DNA from: Marthasterias glacialis | Lineage: Eukaryota > Echinodermata > Asteroidea > Forcipulatida > Asteriidae | DNA: 64,000 nucleotides | Assembly: GCA_911728455.2 (NCBI GenBank) | Contig: OU452223.1 | Coordinates: 14,111,423 to 14,175,422, forward strand | Reading direction: 5' to 3' | Shown here: piece by piece, positions 52,881 through 63,556 of the stretch | Layout of the letters: every line of letters begins with the position of its first letter | Position numbering within the stretch: position 1 is the first letter of the stretch | Translations under genes and position numbers: made by a program | Notes under the pieces: generated by a model | What the model was told of the DNA's origin: nothing | Seen by the model: only the letters and a program-made list of their open reading frames with translations | Database searches by the model: none

Positions 52881-55800
52881 CACTATAATTTGTAAAATGC
52901 AATAAAGCACTTTAACCAAATCTAATTTCAATTTGCAGCAAAGTATTAAAGCAGTTTCAACCAAATGAACAAGCAATTTGCAGCTAAGTATTGAAGCAGT
53001 TTGAACTAAATATAAATGCAGTTTGCAGCAAATTGTTAAAGCAGTTCAAACCAAATATAACGGAAGTTGCAGCAAAGTATTGAAGCAGTATTAAAGCAGT
53101 TTCAATCAAATATAAATGCAGTTTGCAGCTTAGTATTAAAGAAGTTTGCAGCTAAGTATTAAAGCAATTTCAACCAAACATAAATGCAGTTTGTAGCTAA
53201 GTATTAAAGCAGTTTCAACCAAATATGAATGCAGTTTGTAGCTAAGTATTGAAGCAGTTTCAACCAAATATGAATGCAGTTTGCAGCTAAGTATTGAAGC
53301 ATTTTCAACCAAATGAACAAGCAATTTGCAGCTAAGTATTAAAGCAGTTTCAACCAAACATAAATACAGTTTGAAGCTAAGTATTGAAGCAGTTTCAACC
53401 AAATATAAATACTGTTTGCATCTAAGTATTGAAGCAGTTTCAACCAAATATCAATGCAGTTTTCATCTCAGTATTGAAGCAGTTTCAACCAAATATGAAT
53501 GCAGTTTGCAGCCAAGTATTGAAGCAGTTTCAACCAAATATAAATACAGTTTGCAGCTAAGTATTGAAGCAGTCTCAACCAAATATAAATACAGTTTGCA
53601 GCTAAGTATTGAAGCAGTTTCAACCAAATATGAATACAGTTTGCAGCTAAGTATTGAAGCAGTTTCAACCAAATATAAATGCAGTTTGCAGCTAAGTATT
53701 GAAGCAGTTTCAACCAAATATAAATACAGTTTGCAACTAAGTATTGAAGCAGTTTCAACCAAATATGAATACAGTTTGCTGGCTAAGTATTGAAGCAGTT
53801 TCAACCAAATATAAATACAGTTTGCAGCTAAGTATTGAAGCAGTTTCAACCAAATATGAATACAGTTTGCTGGCTAAGTTTTGAAGCAGTTTCAACCAAA
53901 TATAAATACAGTTTGCAGCTAAATATTGAAGCAGTTTCAACCAAATATGAATACAGTTTGCTGGCTAAGTATTGAAGCAGTTTCAACCAAATATAAATAC
54001 AGTTTGCAGCTAAGTATTGAAGCAGTTTCAACCAAATATGAATACAGTTTGCTGGCTAAGTTTTGAAGCAGTTTCAACCAAATATAAATACAGTTTGCAG
54101 CTAAGTATTGAAGCAGTTTCAACCAAATATGATCGCATTTTGTAGCCAAGTGTTGAAGCAGTTTCAACCAAATATGAATACAGTTTGCATCTAATTATTG
54201 AAGCAGTTTCAACCAAATATAAAAGCAATTTGCAGCAAACGATTAAAGCTGTTTCAACCAAATCAAATGGAAGTTGCAGCAAAGTATCAAAGCAGTTTGA
54301 ACCAAATATAAATGCAGTTTGCTGCTAAGTATTGAAGCAGTGTTAACCAAATATGAGTACGGTTTGTAGCTAAGTATTGAAGCAGTTTCAACCAAATATA
54401 AATAAAGTTTGCAGCTAAGTATTGAAGCAGTTTCAACCAAATATGAATACAGTTTGCAGCTAAGTATTGAAGCAGTTTCAACCAAATATGAATGCAGTTT
54501 GCATCTAAGTAGTGAAGCAGTTTCAACCAAATATAAATGCAGTTTGCAGCTAAGTATTGAAGCAGTTTCAACCAAATATGAATGCAGTTTGCATCTAAAT
54601 ATTGAAGCAGTTTCAACCAAATATGAATACAGTTTGCAGCGAAGTATTGAAGCAGTTTCAACCAAATATAAATGCAATTTGCAGCTAAGTATTGAAGCAG
54701 TTTCAACCAAATATGAATGCAGTTTGCAGCTAAGTATTGAAGCAGTTTCAACCAAATATAAATGCAGTTTGCAGCTAAGTATTGAAGCAGTTTCAATCAA
54801 ATATAAATACAGTTTGCAGCTAAGTATTGAAGCAGTTTCAACCAAATATGAATACAGTTTGCTGGCTAAGTTTTGAAGCAGTTTCAACCAAATATAAATA
54901 CAGTTTGCAGCTAAGTATTGAAGCAGTTTCAACCAAATATGATCGCATTTTGTAGCCAAGTGTTGAAGCAGTTTCAACCAAATATGAATACAGTTTGCAT
55001 CTAATTATTGAAGCAGTTTCAACCAAATATAAATGCAATTTGCAGCTAAGTAGTGAAGCAGTTTCAACCAAATATGAATGCAGTTTGCAGCTAAGTATTG
55101 AAGTAGTTTCAACCAAATATGAATACAGTTTGCTGGCTTAGTTTTGAAGCAGTTTCAACCAAATATAAACACAGTTTGCAGCTAAGTATTGAAGCAGTTT
55201 CAACCAAATATGAATGCATTTTGTAGCCAAGTGTTGAAGCAGTTTCAACCAAATATGAATACAGTTTGCAGCTAAGTATTGAAGCAGTTTCAACCAAATA
55301 TGAATACAGTTTGCTGGCTAAGTTTTGAAGCAGTTTCAACCAAATATAAATGCAATTTGCAGCTAAGTATTGAAGCAGTATCAACCAAATATGAATGCAT
55401 TTTGTAGCCAAGTGTTGAAGCAGTTTCAACCAAATATGAATGCAGTTTGCATCTAAGTATTGAAGCAGTTTCAATCGAATATAAATGCAATTTGCGGCTA
55501 AGTATTGGAGCAGTTTCAACCAAATATAAATGCAGTTTGCAGCTAAGTATTGAAGCAGTTTCAACCAAATCAAATGGAAGTTGCAGCAAAGTATCAAAGC
55601 AGTTTGAACCAAATATAAATGCAGTTTGCTGCTAAGTATTGAAGCAGTGTTAACCAAATATGAGTACGGTTTGTAGCTAAGTATTGAAGCAGTTTCAACC
55701 AAATATAAATACAGTTTGCAGTTAAGTTTTGAAGCAGTTTCAACCAAATATAAATGCAGTTTGCAGCTAAGTATTGAAGCAGTTTCAACCAAATATAAAA

Positions 55801-56660
55801 GCAATTTGCAGCAAACGATTAAAGCTGTTTCAACCAAATCAAATGGAAGTTGCAGCAAAGTATCAAAGCAGTTTGAACTAATTATAAATGCAGTTTGCAG
55901 CTAAGTATTGAAGCAGTGTTAACCAAATATGAATGCAATTTGCAGCTAAGTATTGAAGCAGTTTCAACCAAATAAAAATGCAAATAGCAGCAAAGTTTCA
56001 AATTCAACTCATTTCACGTTTTCAGATCTGTAATGGATGTAGAAATAATTATAACTTAAGTGTTGAAGCAGTTTCAACCAAATATGAATGCAGTTTGCAT
56101 CTAAGTATTGAAGCAGTTTCAATCGAATATAAATGCAATTTGCGGCTAAGTATTGGAGCAGTTTCAACCAAATATAAATGCAGTTTGCAGCTAAGTATTG
56201 AAGCAGTTTCAACCAAATCAAATGGAAGTTGCAGCAAAGTATCAAAGCAGTTTGAACCAAATATAAATGCAGTTTGCTGCTAAGTATTGAAGCAGTGTTA
56301 ACCAAATATGAGTACGGTTTGTAGCTAAGTATTGAAGCAGTTTCAACCAAATATAAATACAGTTTGCAGCTAAGTTTTGAAGCAGTTTCAACCAAATATA
56401 AATGCAGTTTGCAGCTAAGTATTGAAGCAGTTTCAACCAAATATAAAAGCAATTTGCAGCAAACGATTAAAGCTGTTTCAACCAAATCAAATGGAAGTTG
56501 CAGCAAAGTATCAAAGCAGTTTGAACTAATTATAAATGCAGTTTGCAGCTAAGTATTGAAGCAGTGTTAACCAAATATGAATGCAATTTGCAGCTAAGTA
56601 TTGAAGCAGTTTCAACCAAATAAAAATGCAAATAGCAGCAAAGTTTCAAATTCAACTCAT
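52880..56660 (+). repeat. 45-bp satellite, ~80 copies
   Basis: The unit is made of GCAGTTTCAACCAAATATAAAT (22 nt; key part GTTTCAACCAAATA) and GCAGTTTGCAGCTAAGTATTGAA (23 nt; key part TTTGCAGCTAAGTATTG). Each half starts GCAGTTT, so the unit appears to be a dimer. Period 45 keeps long frames open on both strands at once (up to 249 codons on the - strand, 155 on the +), which marks them as artefacts. Higher-order copies at 91, 648 and 810 bp lie inside. Confidence 0.95.
55410..56057 (+). repeat. 648-bp tandem duplication, copy 1
   Basis: The segment from about GAATGCAGTTTGCATCTAAG to GATGTAGAAATAATTATAAC is followed immediately by a second copy. The copies differ at about one base where I compared them (GTTAAG here, GCTAAG there), so the event is very recent. 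Each copy includes the non-satellite piece TTCAACTCATTTCACGTTTT. Confidence 0.85.
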
Positions 56661-56705
56661 TTCACGTTTTCAGATCTGTAATGGATGTAGAAATAATTAT
56701 AACTT
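56058..56705 (+). repeat. 648-bp tandem duplication, copy 2
   Basis: This is the second copy. It ends at AATAATTATAACTT and then passes to unique DNA (ACAATGTTCTTCCGAATTGG), which fixes the original right border of the satellite. In copy 1 the same point continues into AAGTGTTGAAGCAG. Confidence 0.85.
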
Positions 56706-57345
56706 ACAATGTTCTTCCGAATTGGGTTGGATGGTGCAGGCTGCAATTCACCAGGTTGACATCGCCAGGCCGTGGAGAACTGCCGGGCCAACTTCGTGGC
56801 CAACATCAGGGCCGCCTTCGGGCAGGTAGTGGGCTTGAATTAAACCAGAATAATACATGGTGAATGTAAATGCAAATATTAAATACATTTGCACAATAGT
56901 TTATTTTGTAATGGCATAAGGCAGAGGATTTGCATGAACAACTTTGCGATGAATATGCACAATTTTGAGAGGGAAAAAACAAAAACAAAAACAAGAAAGT
57001 CTTCAGGAAAGAACAATGTTAACTAAAGGCAGCATTTGGATGCAAGAAAAATACATTTTAGTAAGGCATGAGGAGATACACTTACATGCTGGTGTAGTTT
57101 GGGTTGGATGGTACAGATTGAGACCACCAGTGACCCATAGGGTTGACATCGTCAGGCCCAAGCTATCATGAGCATCGTCAGAGAAGACCACCATCCACCA
57201 CCAGCATCAACACAGAAAAGGGTTGACATTGTCAGGCCCAAGCCATCGTGAGCATCAGCAGAGATGAGCATCAGCAGACAGGAGAACCGTCCACCACCAG
57301 AATCAGAACAGAATTGAAGGCTCCCCCTATTGGACCCCGGTTTTT
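56706..57345. repeat. Unique DNA with short diverged direct repeats
   Basis: TTGGGTTGGATGGT occurs at about 56,730 and 57,100. GGGTTGACAT followed by CAGGCCCAAGC occurs at 57,140 and 57,220 (period 80), and a relative (GGTTGACATCGCCAGGCC) at 56,754. GTCCACCACCAG-like triplets follow each. Frames are short; I call no gene. Confidence 0.5.
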
Positions 57346-57464
57346 ATTCCCTCCGCACGGTGGAGCGCACTCTGTTACACAAAAGCCATCCTTTCACTAA
57401 GGGCGTTTCCCACAACAACTTTCTGTAATGCAAAATAAATCAGTTAATCAGCCTGGGGTCCAGG
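57346..57464. other. Short spacer with polyadenylation-like motif
   Basis: Contains GTGGAGCGCACTCTGTTACA and, at ~57,430, AAAATAAATCAG on the + strand. Nothing else is apparent. Confidence 0.35.
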
Positions 57465-57767
57465 CTATTTTGGGAGTAACTGGTCCAACTTCAATAGGAT
57501 TAAATGGGTGTTGCTCTTCTTCAACTTCTGTTTAACTTTTATCACAAGCTGGTGGAACACACGTCCTTTTCTTTGCGCCCAGCGCATCTTCTTGTCATTT
57601 AAATGAAGTATCTGCAAACCACATGATGTTACGTCTTCTACTGAATTATTCAGAAGCATCCATAAGCTGGCGTTCAATACAACTGATTGGTCAGAACTGT
57701 GAGATGTTGGGCCATCCACAGGACAGTCTGGGAATAAGTTCTTGAATATTTTGAAGTTCGTAGTCAA
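57465..57767 (-). CDS. Weak open frame, possible terminal exon
   Basis: A 100-codon frame on the - strand lies in non-repetitive DNA, in contrast to nearly all other open frames here. It reads DCPVDGPTSHSSDQSVVLN, then SLWMLLNNSVEDVTSCGL, and ends in a basic, leucine-rich tail (KVKQKLKKSN, then LLKLDQLLPK). No ATG starts it (the 5' codon is TTG), so it would have to be an internal or last exon. Upstream on this strand is a CpG-rich patch (GGCGCGCCACATGG, 57,778-57,791). No family is recognised, and chance is a real alternative. Confidence 0.25.
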   Translation of the reverse strand: MTTNFKIFKNLFPDCPVDGPTSHSSDQSVVLNASLWMLLNNSVEDVTSCGLQILHLNDKKMRWAQRKGRVFHQLVIKVKQKLKKSNTHLILLKLDQLLPK

Positions 57768-59300
57768 AGTACGGTGCGGCGCGCCACATGGGTTCGGAGA
57801 CGGGCTTCAGGGGTGCGGGGGACCTTGAACGATGACATCATACAAGCTGGTAGAAAAAAAACAAGTTGCCAATTATTTCGAAGCACTGCCAAACAAGTTT
57901 CACAAAACTTGAAACGTAATATTAATAATTCATGTCTAAATAAATTATTTTGACATGTTTCGGGACCCCCCCCCCCCTCAATGTTTTGGGAGAGGACAAA
58001 TCATGCGCTCTTCGTTTTTTTAAATTAATTTATGAGCGGAAGGTCTCTACTTCACACTCTTCTTGGACAGCACCTACCCACTCCCCGTCCCAGCGAAGTG
58101 TAACAAAATAACATTCTTATAGGATAGGGAAAATTGTTTTGTCCCCTCTGGTACATGGAAATTATTACATAACAAAAACAAATGCATGCTTTTATTTATT
58201 GCGAGTGTGTGAAGATGAATCAGAAAATCGAAGTGTGACTAAAATGTAAATAATCTTAAATTGAGCACCCCAAGCAGCCATGATCCTTTGTTCAGTCAAG
58301 CGATGGCCAAAAAGATCAAATTTGAAGGTCACAAGTTCATATCAAAGACCTGCCTGCCGCCATGGACGGCTGAATGTAAATTGGTTACAACCGCAAATAA
58401 AATAATTCGGTGTTTTGTTATGCACTGTATCAACTTGCACTGACATGATGACGTCAGGTTTCTTGGCTCGGTCTGACCTATGACATTACTTGTTTACAAA
58501 AAGGGCGCCCGCTGTGGCGAAGAGCTTATAGAATGATATCAAACAGTACCGTAAACACTCACCACAAACTCCATATAGTTATTGATAATAACCAGAAATA
58601 TCTTGAATTGGAGAGGAGTGTTTACACAACAACCATTGCTCACAGCAAAACAGACTTTGGTGCAGCCATTTTCTCTCCATCCTTTCAAAATCAAATGAAA
58701 CCAAAACGAGGCTAAGTGGGAATTTAGTGTGATTTCTGATCCCTTTTATGGTGAAATGATTAACTTCTGTCATGATCACATATTCTGGGTGGAAACTGGA
58801 AATTATGATAAAACCATGACATTTGGCATAATGATCTACATACATGTCACTCTACAAATCTATCTGGACACTTGAAAATCCAAAACGGTCAGCTTTCAAG
58901 ATCGCTGTCAAACGTAGGCCTACCTGACAAAAATTCTTGACCACTTCAGTTTGTTTAATGTAATACAAATTGGTGAATTTACAGGTCAATAGTTCACACG
59001 TTAAATCTACCCAAAATCCATGGATGCTTGGTGGCCATTTTTACAATGGCCACCAATATACCTGCTGAAACTATTTACTTGAAGTTAATTGTTTAACTAT
59101 TTTCTGAAGACTCCACTGACCGATTGAGCTTGAACTTTCACAGGTTTGTTATTTCATGTATATGTTGGGTCACACAAAGTGCGGATACTGGTCTTTGACA
59201 ATTACCAATGTTTGTGATTTCAGTCCATTTCTGTGGAGAACTGCTTGATTTTGGGAAGTGGCATCACATATTTTGAAAATAACATTAAATGCACAAGGAG
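57768..59300. other. Non-repetitive DNA, no supported gene
   Basis: Includes a C13-type homopolymer at ~57,966, a CpG-bearing patch near 58,440-58,520 (GATGACGTCAGG, AAGGGCGCCCGCTGTGG) that could be regulatory, and small frames (58,261-58,443; 58,579-58,845) without features. Likely intergenic or intron. Confidence 0.45.
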
Positions 59301-59480
59301 TCGGGACAGCATTCAGCGAAGAGAGATATGACCTCAGTGCATGGAACAAGATGTGCTTGATGAGACAAATTAAAGTACCATTAAAGAAAGTTGACTTTAG
59401 TCAGAGAGGCAGCTCAATATATCCTTTATGATGTAACATCAGTGAATGGCAACAGTCAAACAACTTCTTGAACAGGATTA
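59300..59480 (-). repeat. Paralogous module, copy a (minus-strand orientation)
   Basis: The + strand segment with CCTTTATGATGTAACATCAG resembles ~61,090 (CCTTCATGATGTAACACTAG), ~62,097 (CTTCATGAAGTGATGTTGG) and ~63,727 (CTTCATGAAGTGATTTTGG). On the - strand, the 61-kb and 62-kb copies run into GTAAG donors (at ~61,045 and ~62,043). These may be duplicated exons read leftwards; this is an inference from splice-like signals only. Confidence 0.35.
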
Positions 59481-59984
59481 CTGCAAAATATGAAACATGA
59501 AAAGCTATTAACAACTGATGGGGGGCCTGACAGATACATGACATGTCTTGTAAATTGACTATTTTCATTCAGTTTTTCCATCATGATAAAACTGTTATAT
59601 ATAAGCTTTGATGCATTGCATTGCGGAGTATTGATATGGTCTTGGGTTTACAGTAACACCGTGTATAATTTACTTTGGATGCGTAGAATATTGTTCTGAT
59701 AAGAAGTTGTCCTGCAAATTGTTAAATACTGCCACGAAGTATATAAGTAGATGGAGGGGATAGTGAAAATAGTTATGAGAATTCCCCACCCCACCCCACA
59801 ACCAATTCACAAATCTACTCCATGATAGTAAATGAGGACTATGTCTTTCCAGAACTTCATTCTACTCAGAGATAAATAGATTACACATGGTGTTAATGCA
59901 AACTGACAATCTTAACTGTCATACCCAAGTCAAAGTCCGAGTTACCACAAAGTTTTTATGAAAAAATGTAAACTCCAACAGTGG
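59480..59984. other. Non-repetitive spacer
   Basis: AT-rich, with GAATTCCCCACCCCACCCCA near 59,780. No gene, tRNA or repeat that I can support. Confidence 0.4.
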
Positions 59985-60120
59985 TTAATACATCTGCTTT
60001 ACAGGGGTCGTTGGTTCAAATCCTACCGAGTAGGCCAATGAGGGTTTTTTTTCCAGCTCTCAGGAAAGTACTGAGTATACAGGTCTTGTTACACATCAGT
60101 GTAGGTTAACACCAAGACTA
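59985..60120 (+). mobile_element. tRNA-derived SINE, diverged copy
   Basis: GTGGTTAATACATCTGCTTT matches the SINE head at 4436; box B survives as GGTTCAAATCC. The tail contains AGTACTGAGTATACAGG and ACACATCAGTGTA. The A box is damaged. The tail hairpin seen in the intact copy is eroded here. Confidence 0.75.
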
Positions 60121-60149
60121 TTAAAACAATTATTCTTTATTTCCAATGC

Positions 60150-60270
60150 AGTTATTATAGTGGTCTCTCTACATCTGCTCTAGAATGTGAGGGTCCACCC
60201 AAGTAGCCTGTGGATATCCCACAGGCAGTGCTTATCACACATTGGTGTAAAGGTAAAACCAAAATACTAA
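60150..60270 (+). mobile_element. tRNA-derived SINE, second diverged copy
   Basis: AGTGGTCTCTCTACATCTGC and AGGGTCCACCCAAGTAGCC correspond to the tRNA-like head with an eroded B box. The tail hairpin is preserved as GCCTGTGG-ATAT-CCCACAGGC, followed by AGTGCTTATCACACATTGG. Two copies within 300 bp suggest nested or sequential insertion. Confidence 0.7.
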
Positions 60271-61030
60271 TATCAAATATAGTTGAACTCATTATGAAAA
60301 ATCAGCACGAATTGGTTTAATTGCTTTTTAATTTACACAGTATTGAAATTTAAAAATCATAATGCATTTTCAACACACAGGAAGCCAACATTTTCAAAAT
60401 CGTCACTGCCACAAGTAGCATTCGGAAAAAATGGCGTCTAAAGCTGAACGCTTTTTAAAACACCATTATCCTTTAAAATTTCAGAGTGTTTTCAACCGGT
60501 TTTCTCATTGTGGACTCTGGATGCTTTGAACTTGATAAATATACTGCTTTTGTCTGTTTTAAATTCTAAATTAACAAGCAATAAACAATACAGGATGAAA
60601 GGTGCGTGTTAGTTTGTGAAACCGAAAAAGAAGCAAAATTGACTATTTCTGTTTTCACAAACTGACACATTCCAATGTACCTGTGGGCGCATGCGCGCAT
60701 GTCCCTTGCACACAAGGTCTGTGTTAGTTCGTGAAATCATTTTTGTTCACATTTGAGTATGATGCGTGCCGTGCATTTCAATGGTAAATGGAACCTGTGC
60801 GTCAGATTGACACTTTCATGCAAATGTTGCCATACATAATTATTACATTTAAAAAAGTAAAGCTCTTGAAGCTTTGAAACTTCATGAAATTGTAGGGCAT
60901 GACGAATGTTGTTTAAACATGTAAAAAATTGAAAACTAAATAAAATATGGTTTTGTACACAAGGTATTAGTTCGTGGTGTCGGTGACGAAATGTAGCATG
61001 GTTTCAAAATCTTAAAATTACATGAATAGG
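60271..61030. other. Non-repetitive spacer
   Basis: Twice shows GTGTTAGTTCGTGAAA-like sequence (60,608 and 60,722), once as GGTATTAGTTCGTGG (60,963); otherwise nothing. GCGCATGCGCGCATG near 60,690 is a short palindrome. Confidence 0.4.
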
Positions 61031-61210
61031 AATACACTTCTTACCTTCTTGAAATTAACATTGTTCTTCACTTAGAAAGACTGCTCAAAATGTCCTTCAT
61101 GATGTAACACTAGTTAATCACAACTGAGACACAAGATCAAGACAAGAAGGCTGTATAATATAAACAAGACATTTTAAAAATAATTCAAGACCATATATAG
61201 ATCACCTTAA
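61030..61210 (-). repeat. Paralogous module, copy b
   Basis: Precedes the first 66-bp array and aligns with 62,035-62,200 (TGATGTAACACTAGT against TGAAGTGATGTTGGT; both end in ACCTTAAGTGCAGATGACCT before the array). On the - strand a GTAAG follows at ~61,045. Confidence 0.5.
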
Positions 61211-61872
61211 GTGCAGATGACCTATATATGGATGACCTGCAGTGGCTCAAATGTAGCAGTGAGTTTACTAATCAGCACAACCTGCCGTCACATGGATGAC
61301 CTGCAGTGGTTGGAGTACAGTATTGAGTCTACTAATCACCACAACCTGTGCCGTCACATGGATGACCTGCAGTGGTTGGAGTACAGTATTGAGTCTACTA
61401 ATCACCACAACCTGTGCCGTCACATGGATGACCTGCAGTGGTTGGAGTGCAGCAGTGAGTTTACTAATTAGCATAACCTGTGCTGTCACATGGATGACCT
61501 GCAGTGGTTGGAGTACAGTATTGAGTCTACTAATCACCACAACCTGTGCCGTCACATGGATGACCTGCAGTGGTTGGAGTGCAGCAGTGAGTTTACTAAT
61601 TAGCATAACCTGTGCTGTCACATGGATGACCTGCAGTGGTTGAAGTGTAGCAGTGAGCTTACTAATCAGCACAACCTGTGCCGTCACATGGATGACCTGC
61701 AGTGGTTGGAGTGCAGCAGTGAGTTTACTAATTAGCATAACCTGTGCTGTTACATGGATGACCTACAGTGGTTAGAGTGTTGCAGTGAGTTTACTAATCA
61801 GCACAACCTGTGCCATTACATGGATGACCTGCAGTGGTTGGAGTGTAGCAGTGAGTTTACTAATCAGCACAA
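61211..61872 (+). repeat. 66-bp array I, ~10 copies
   Basis: The unit runs CACATGGATGACCTGCAGTG, GTTGGAGTGTAGCAGTGAG, TTTACTAATCAGCACAACC, TGTGCCGT: 66 bp, 22 codons. One + frame repeats MDDLQWLECSSEFTNQHN; another + frame repeats WMTCSGWSVAVSLLISTTCA; the - strand repeats VIHVTAQVVLISKLTATLQP. All three are open for long stretches. Some units carry TAG in the first frame (TTACTAATTAGCA), so that frame is not maintained. Confidence 0.9.
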
Positions 61873-62190
61873 CATGTGCTGGCTTTCTTCTTTTGGAAGT
61901 AATTTATCTTACTCACTCAATAGTGAAGATGATTACAAGATGGTGGGGGCATTTAGGGAGGGGAATAAACTAGTAGAATAGGCGGCATAAAACTATCGAC
62001 ACAAAGACCAAATATTGTTCCAAAATAAAAAGATAGATGCTTACCATCTGTGGCTGAACATTTCCTTTCCACTCTGAAGAACTTGTACAATATTCCCTTC
62101 ATGAAGTGATGTTGGTGAGTGACTACAGAAAGACAACTTCATGAGCAAGGAACCTGAAACATATCAAACATTCAAATCAAATCATGGATG
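61873..62190 (+). repeat. Array flank, copy 1, and paralogous module copy c
   Basis: Immediately after array I, GATTACAAGATGGTGGGGGC and GAGGGGAATAAACTAGTAGA (to ~62,000) match the sequence after array III at 63,605-63,650. The rest (TCCACTCTGAAGAACTTGTA, CTTCATGAAGTGATGTTGG) matches 63,700-63,800. Array and flank were duplicated together. Confidence 0.75.
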
Positions 62191-62805
62191 ACCTTAAGTG
62201 CAGATGACCTATTGACCTGCAACAGTTGGAGTGTAGCAGTGCGCTTACTAATCAGCACAACCTGTGCCGTCACATCTACCATCCGCAGTGGTTGGATTGT
62301 AGCAGTGAGTTTACTAATCAGCACAACCTGTGCCGTCACATGGATGACCTGCAGTGATTGGAGTGTAGCAGTGAGTTTACTAATCAGCACAACCTGTGCC
62401 GTCACATGGATGACCTGCAGTGGTTGGAGTGTATCAGTGCGCTTACTAATCAGCACAACCTGTGCCGTCACATGGATGACCTGCAGTGGTTGGAGTGTAG
62501 CAGTGAGTTTACTAATCAGCACAACCTGTGCCGTCACATGGATGACCTGCAGTGGTTGGAGTGTAGCAGTGAGTTTACTAATCAGCACAACCTGTGCCAT
62601 CACATGGATGACCTGCAGTGGTTGGAGTGTAGCAGTGAGTTTACTAATTAGTACAACATGTGCCGTCACATGGATGACCTGCAGTGGTTGGAGTGTAGCA
62701 GTGAGTTTACTAATCAGCACAACCTCTGCCGTCACATGGATGACCTGCTGTGGTTGGAGTGTAGCAGTGAGTTTACTTATTAGCACAACCTGTGCCATAA
62801 ATAAC
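62191..62805 (+). repeat. 66-bp array II, ~9 copies
   Basis: Same unit as array I, with more uniform TGTAGCAGTGAG units. The - strand frame is open for 211 codons and one + frame for 214 over the same bases, a typical result of a period divisible by three and poor in stops. Confidence 0.9.
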
Positions 62806-62994
62806 ATAACTCTTCTTCTTCTTCCACGGTGAGAGCAGATTCATTAGACATGAATATTGTCACACTGCAGTATGCGCATGCATACGTGGTAGTTGCTGTT
62901 GCCAGCGAGTGGTGCAAAGAGGGTGAATATGTACAAAAGTAACTCAAGTGAAACTCATATGTGTGCAAGTAAAAATCTACCCTGGAGGCATGGC
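62806..62994. other. Spacer between array II and the LINE-like tail
   Basis: Non-repeat DNA with GTATGCGCATGCATACG near 62,870, a 16-18-bp near palindrome. No gene. Confidence 0.4.
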
Positions 62995-63232
62995 TAGTTA
63001 GTAGAAGATCCCCTCAGTGCAGTTGTGAAGGCATCAAAGGAAGTGCAGCTGGTTGGATCCACAATTCGGTGCCACTGTTTCTGTTTTATGTCTAGTTTGC
63101 CATCTATCTGTGTTTTATATTCTCTTTATTAATGAATTTGTAACTTTTTTTTACCTCTTGTAAATGCTACATAATTCAGCCTTGTGCTGCCAGTTGGTTT
63201 TTAATAAAAAATGAACGAATGAATGAATATCA
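62995..63232 (+). mobile_element. LINE-like 3' tail (CR1/L2 type), fragment
   Basis: After a short coding-like remnant (one frame reads WLDPQFGATVSVLCLVCHL), the sequence becomes T-rich and non-coding and ends TTTTTAATAAAAAATGAACG then (AATG)n. Ending in a tetranucleotide repeat, not poly-A, is a habit of CR1/L2-clade non-LTR retrotransposons. It is only the far 3' end; the clade is inferred from the tail alone. Confidence 0.45.
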
Positions 63233-63556
63233 TGGGTGACCTGCAGTGGTTGAAGTGTAGTAGTGAGCTTACTAATCGGCACAACTGTGCTGTCACATGG
63301 ATGACCTGCAGTGGTTGGAGTGCAGCAGTGAGTTTACTAATCAGCGCAACCTGTGCTGTTACATGGATGACCTGCATTGGTTGGAGTGCAGCAGTGAGTT
63401 TACTAATCAGCACAACCTGTGCCGTCACATGGATGACCTGCAGTGGTTGGAGTGTAGCAGTGAGTTTACTAATCAGCACAACCTGTGCCGTCACATGGAT
63501 GACCTGCAGTGGTTGGAGTGTAGCAGTGAGTTTAATAATCAGCACAACATGTGCTC
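63233..63556 (+). repeat. 66-bp array III, ~5 copies
   Basis: Starts directly after the (AATG)n tail, at GGGTGACCTGCAGTGG. Same unit as arrays I and II; ends CAGCACAACATGTGCT as array I does. Confidence 0.9.

Noticed and set aside
53136-56506. Long open frames (up to 249 codons, both strands) with VETASILSCKLYLYL repeats
   Set aside because: They come from the 45-bp satellite. Frames are open on both strands over the same bases, with no start context, domain or splice structure.
58261-58845. Small frames at 58.26-58.85 kb as exons
   Set aside because: Short, overlapping on both strands, no splice or start context, no recognisable motif.
62172-62832. 211- and 214-codon frames on opposite strands
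   Set aside because: Both are translations of the same 66-bp array. They cannot both be genes and neither has gene-like ends.
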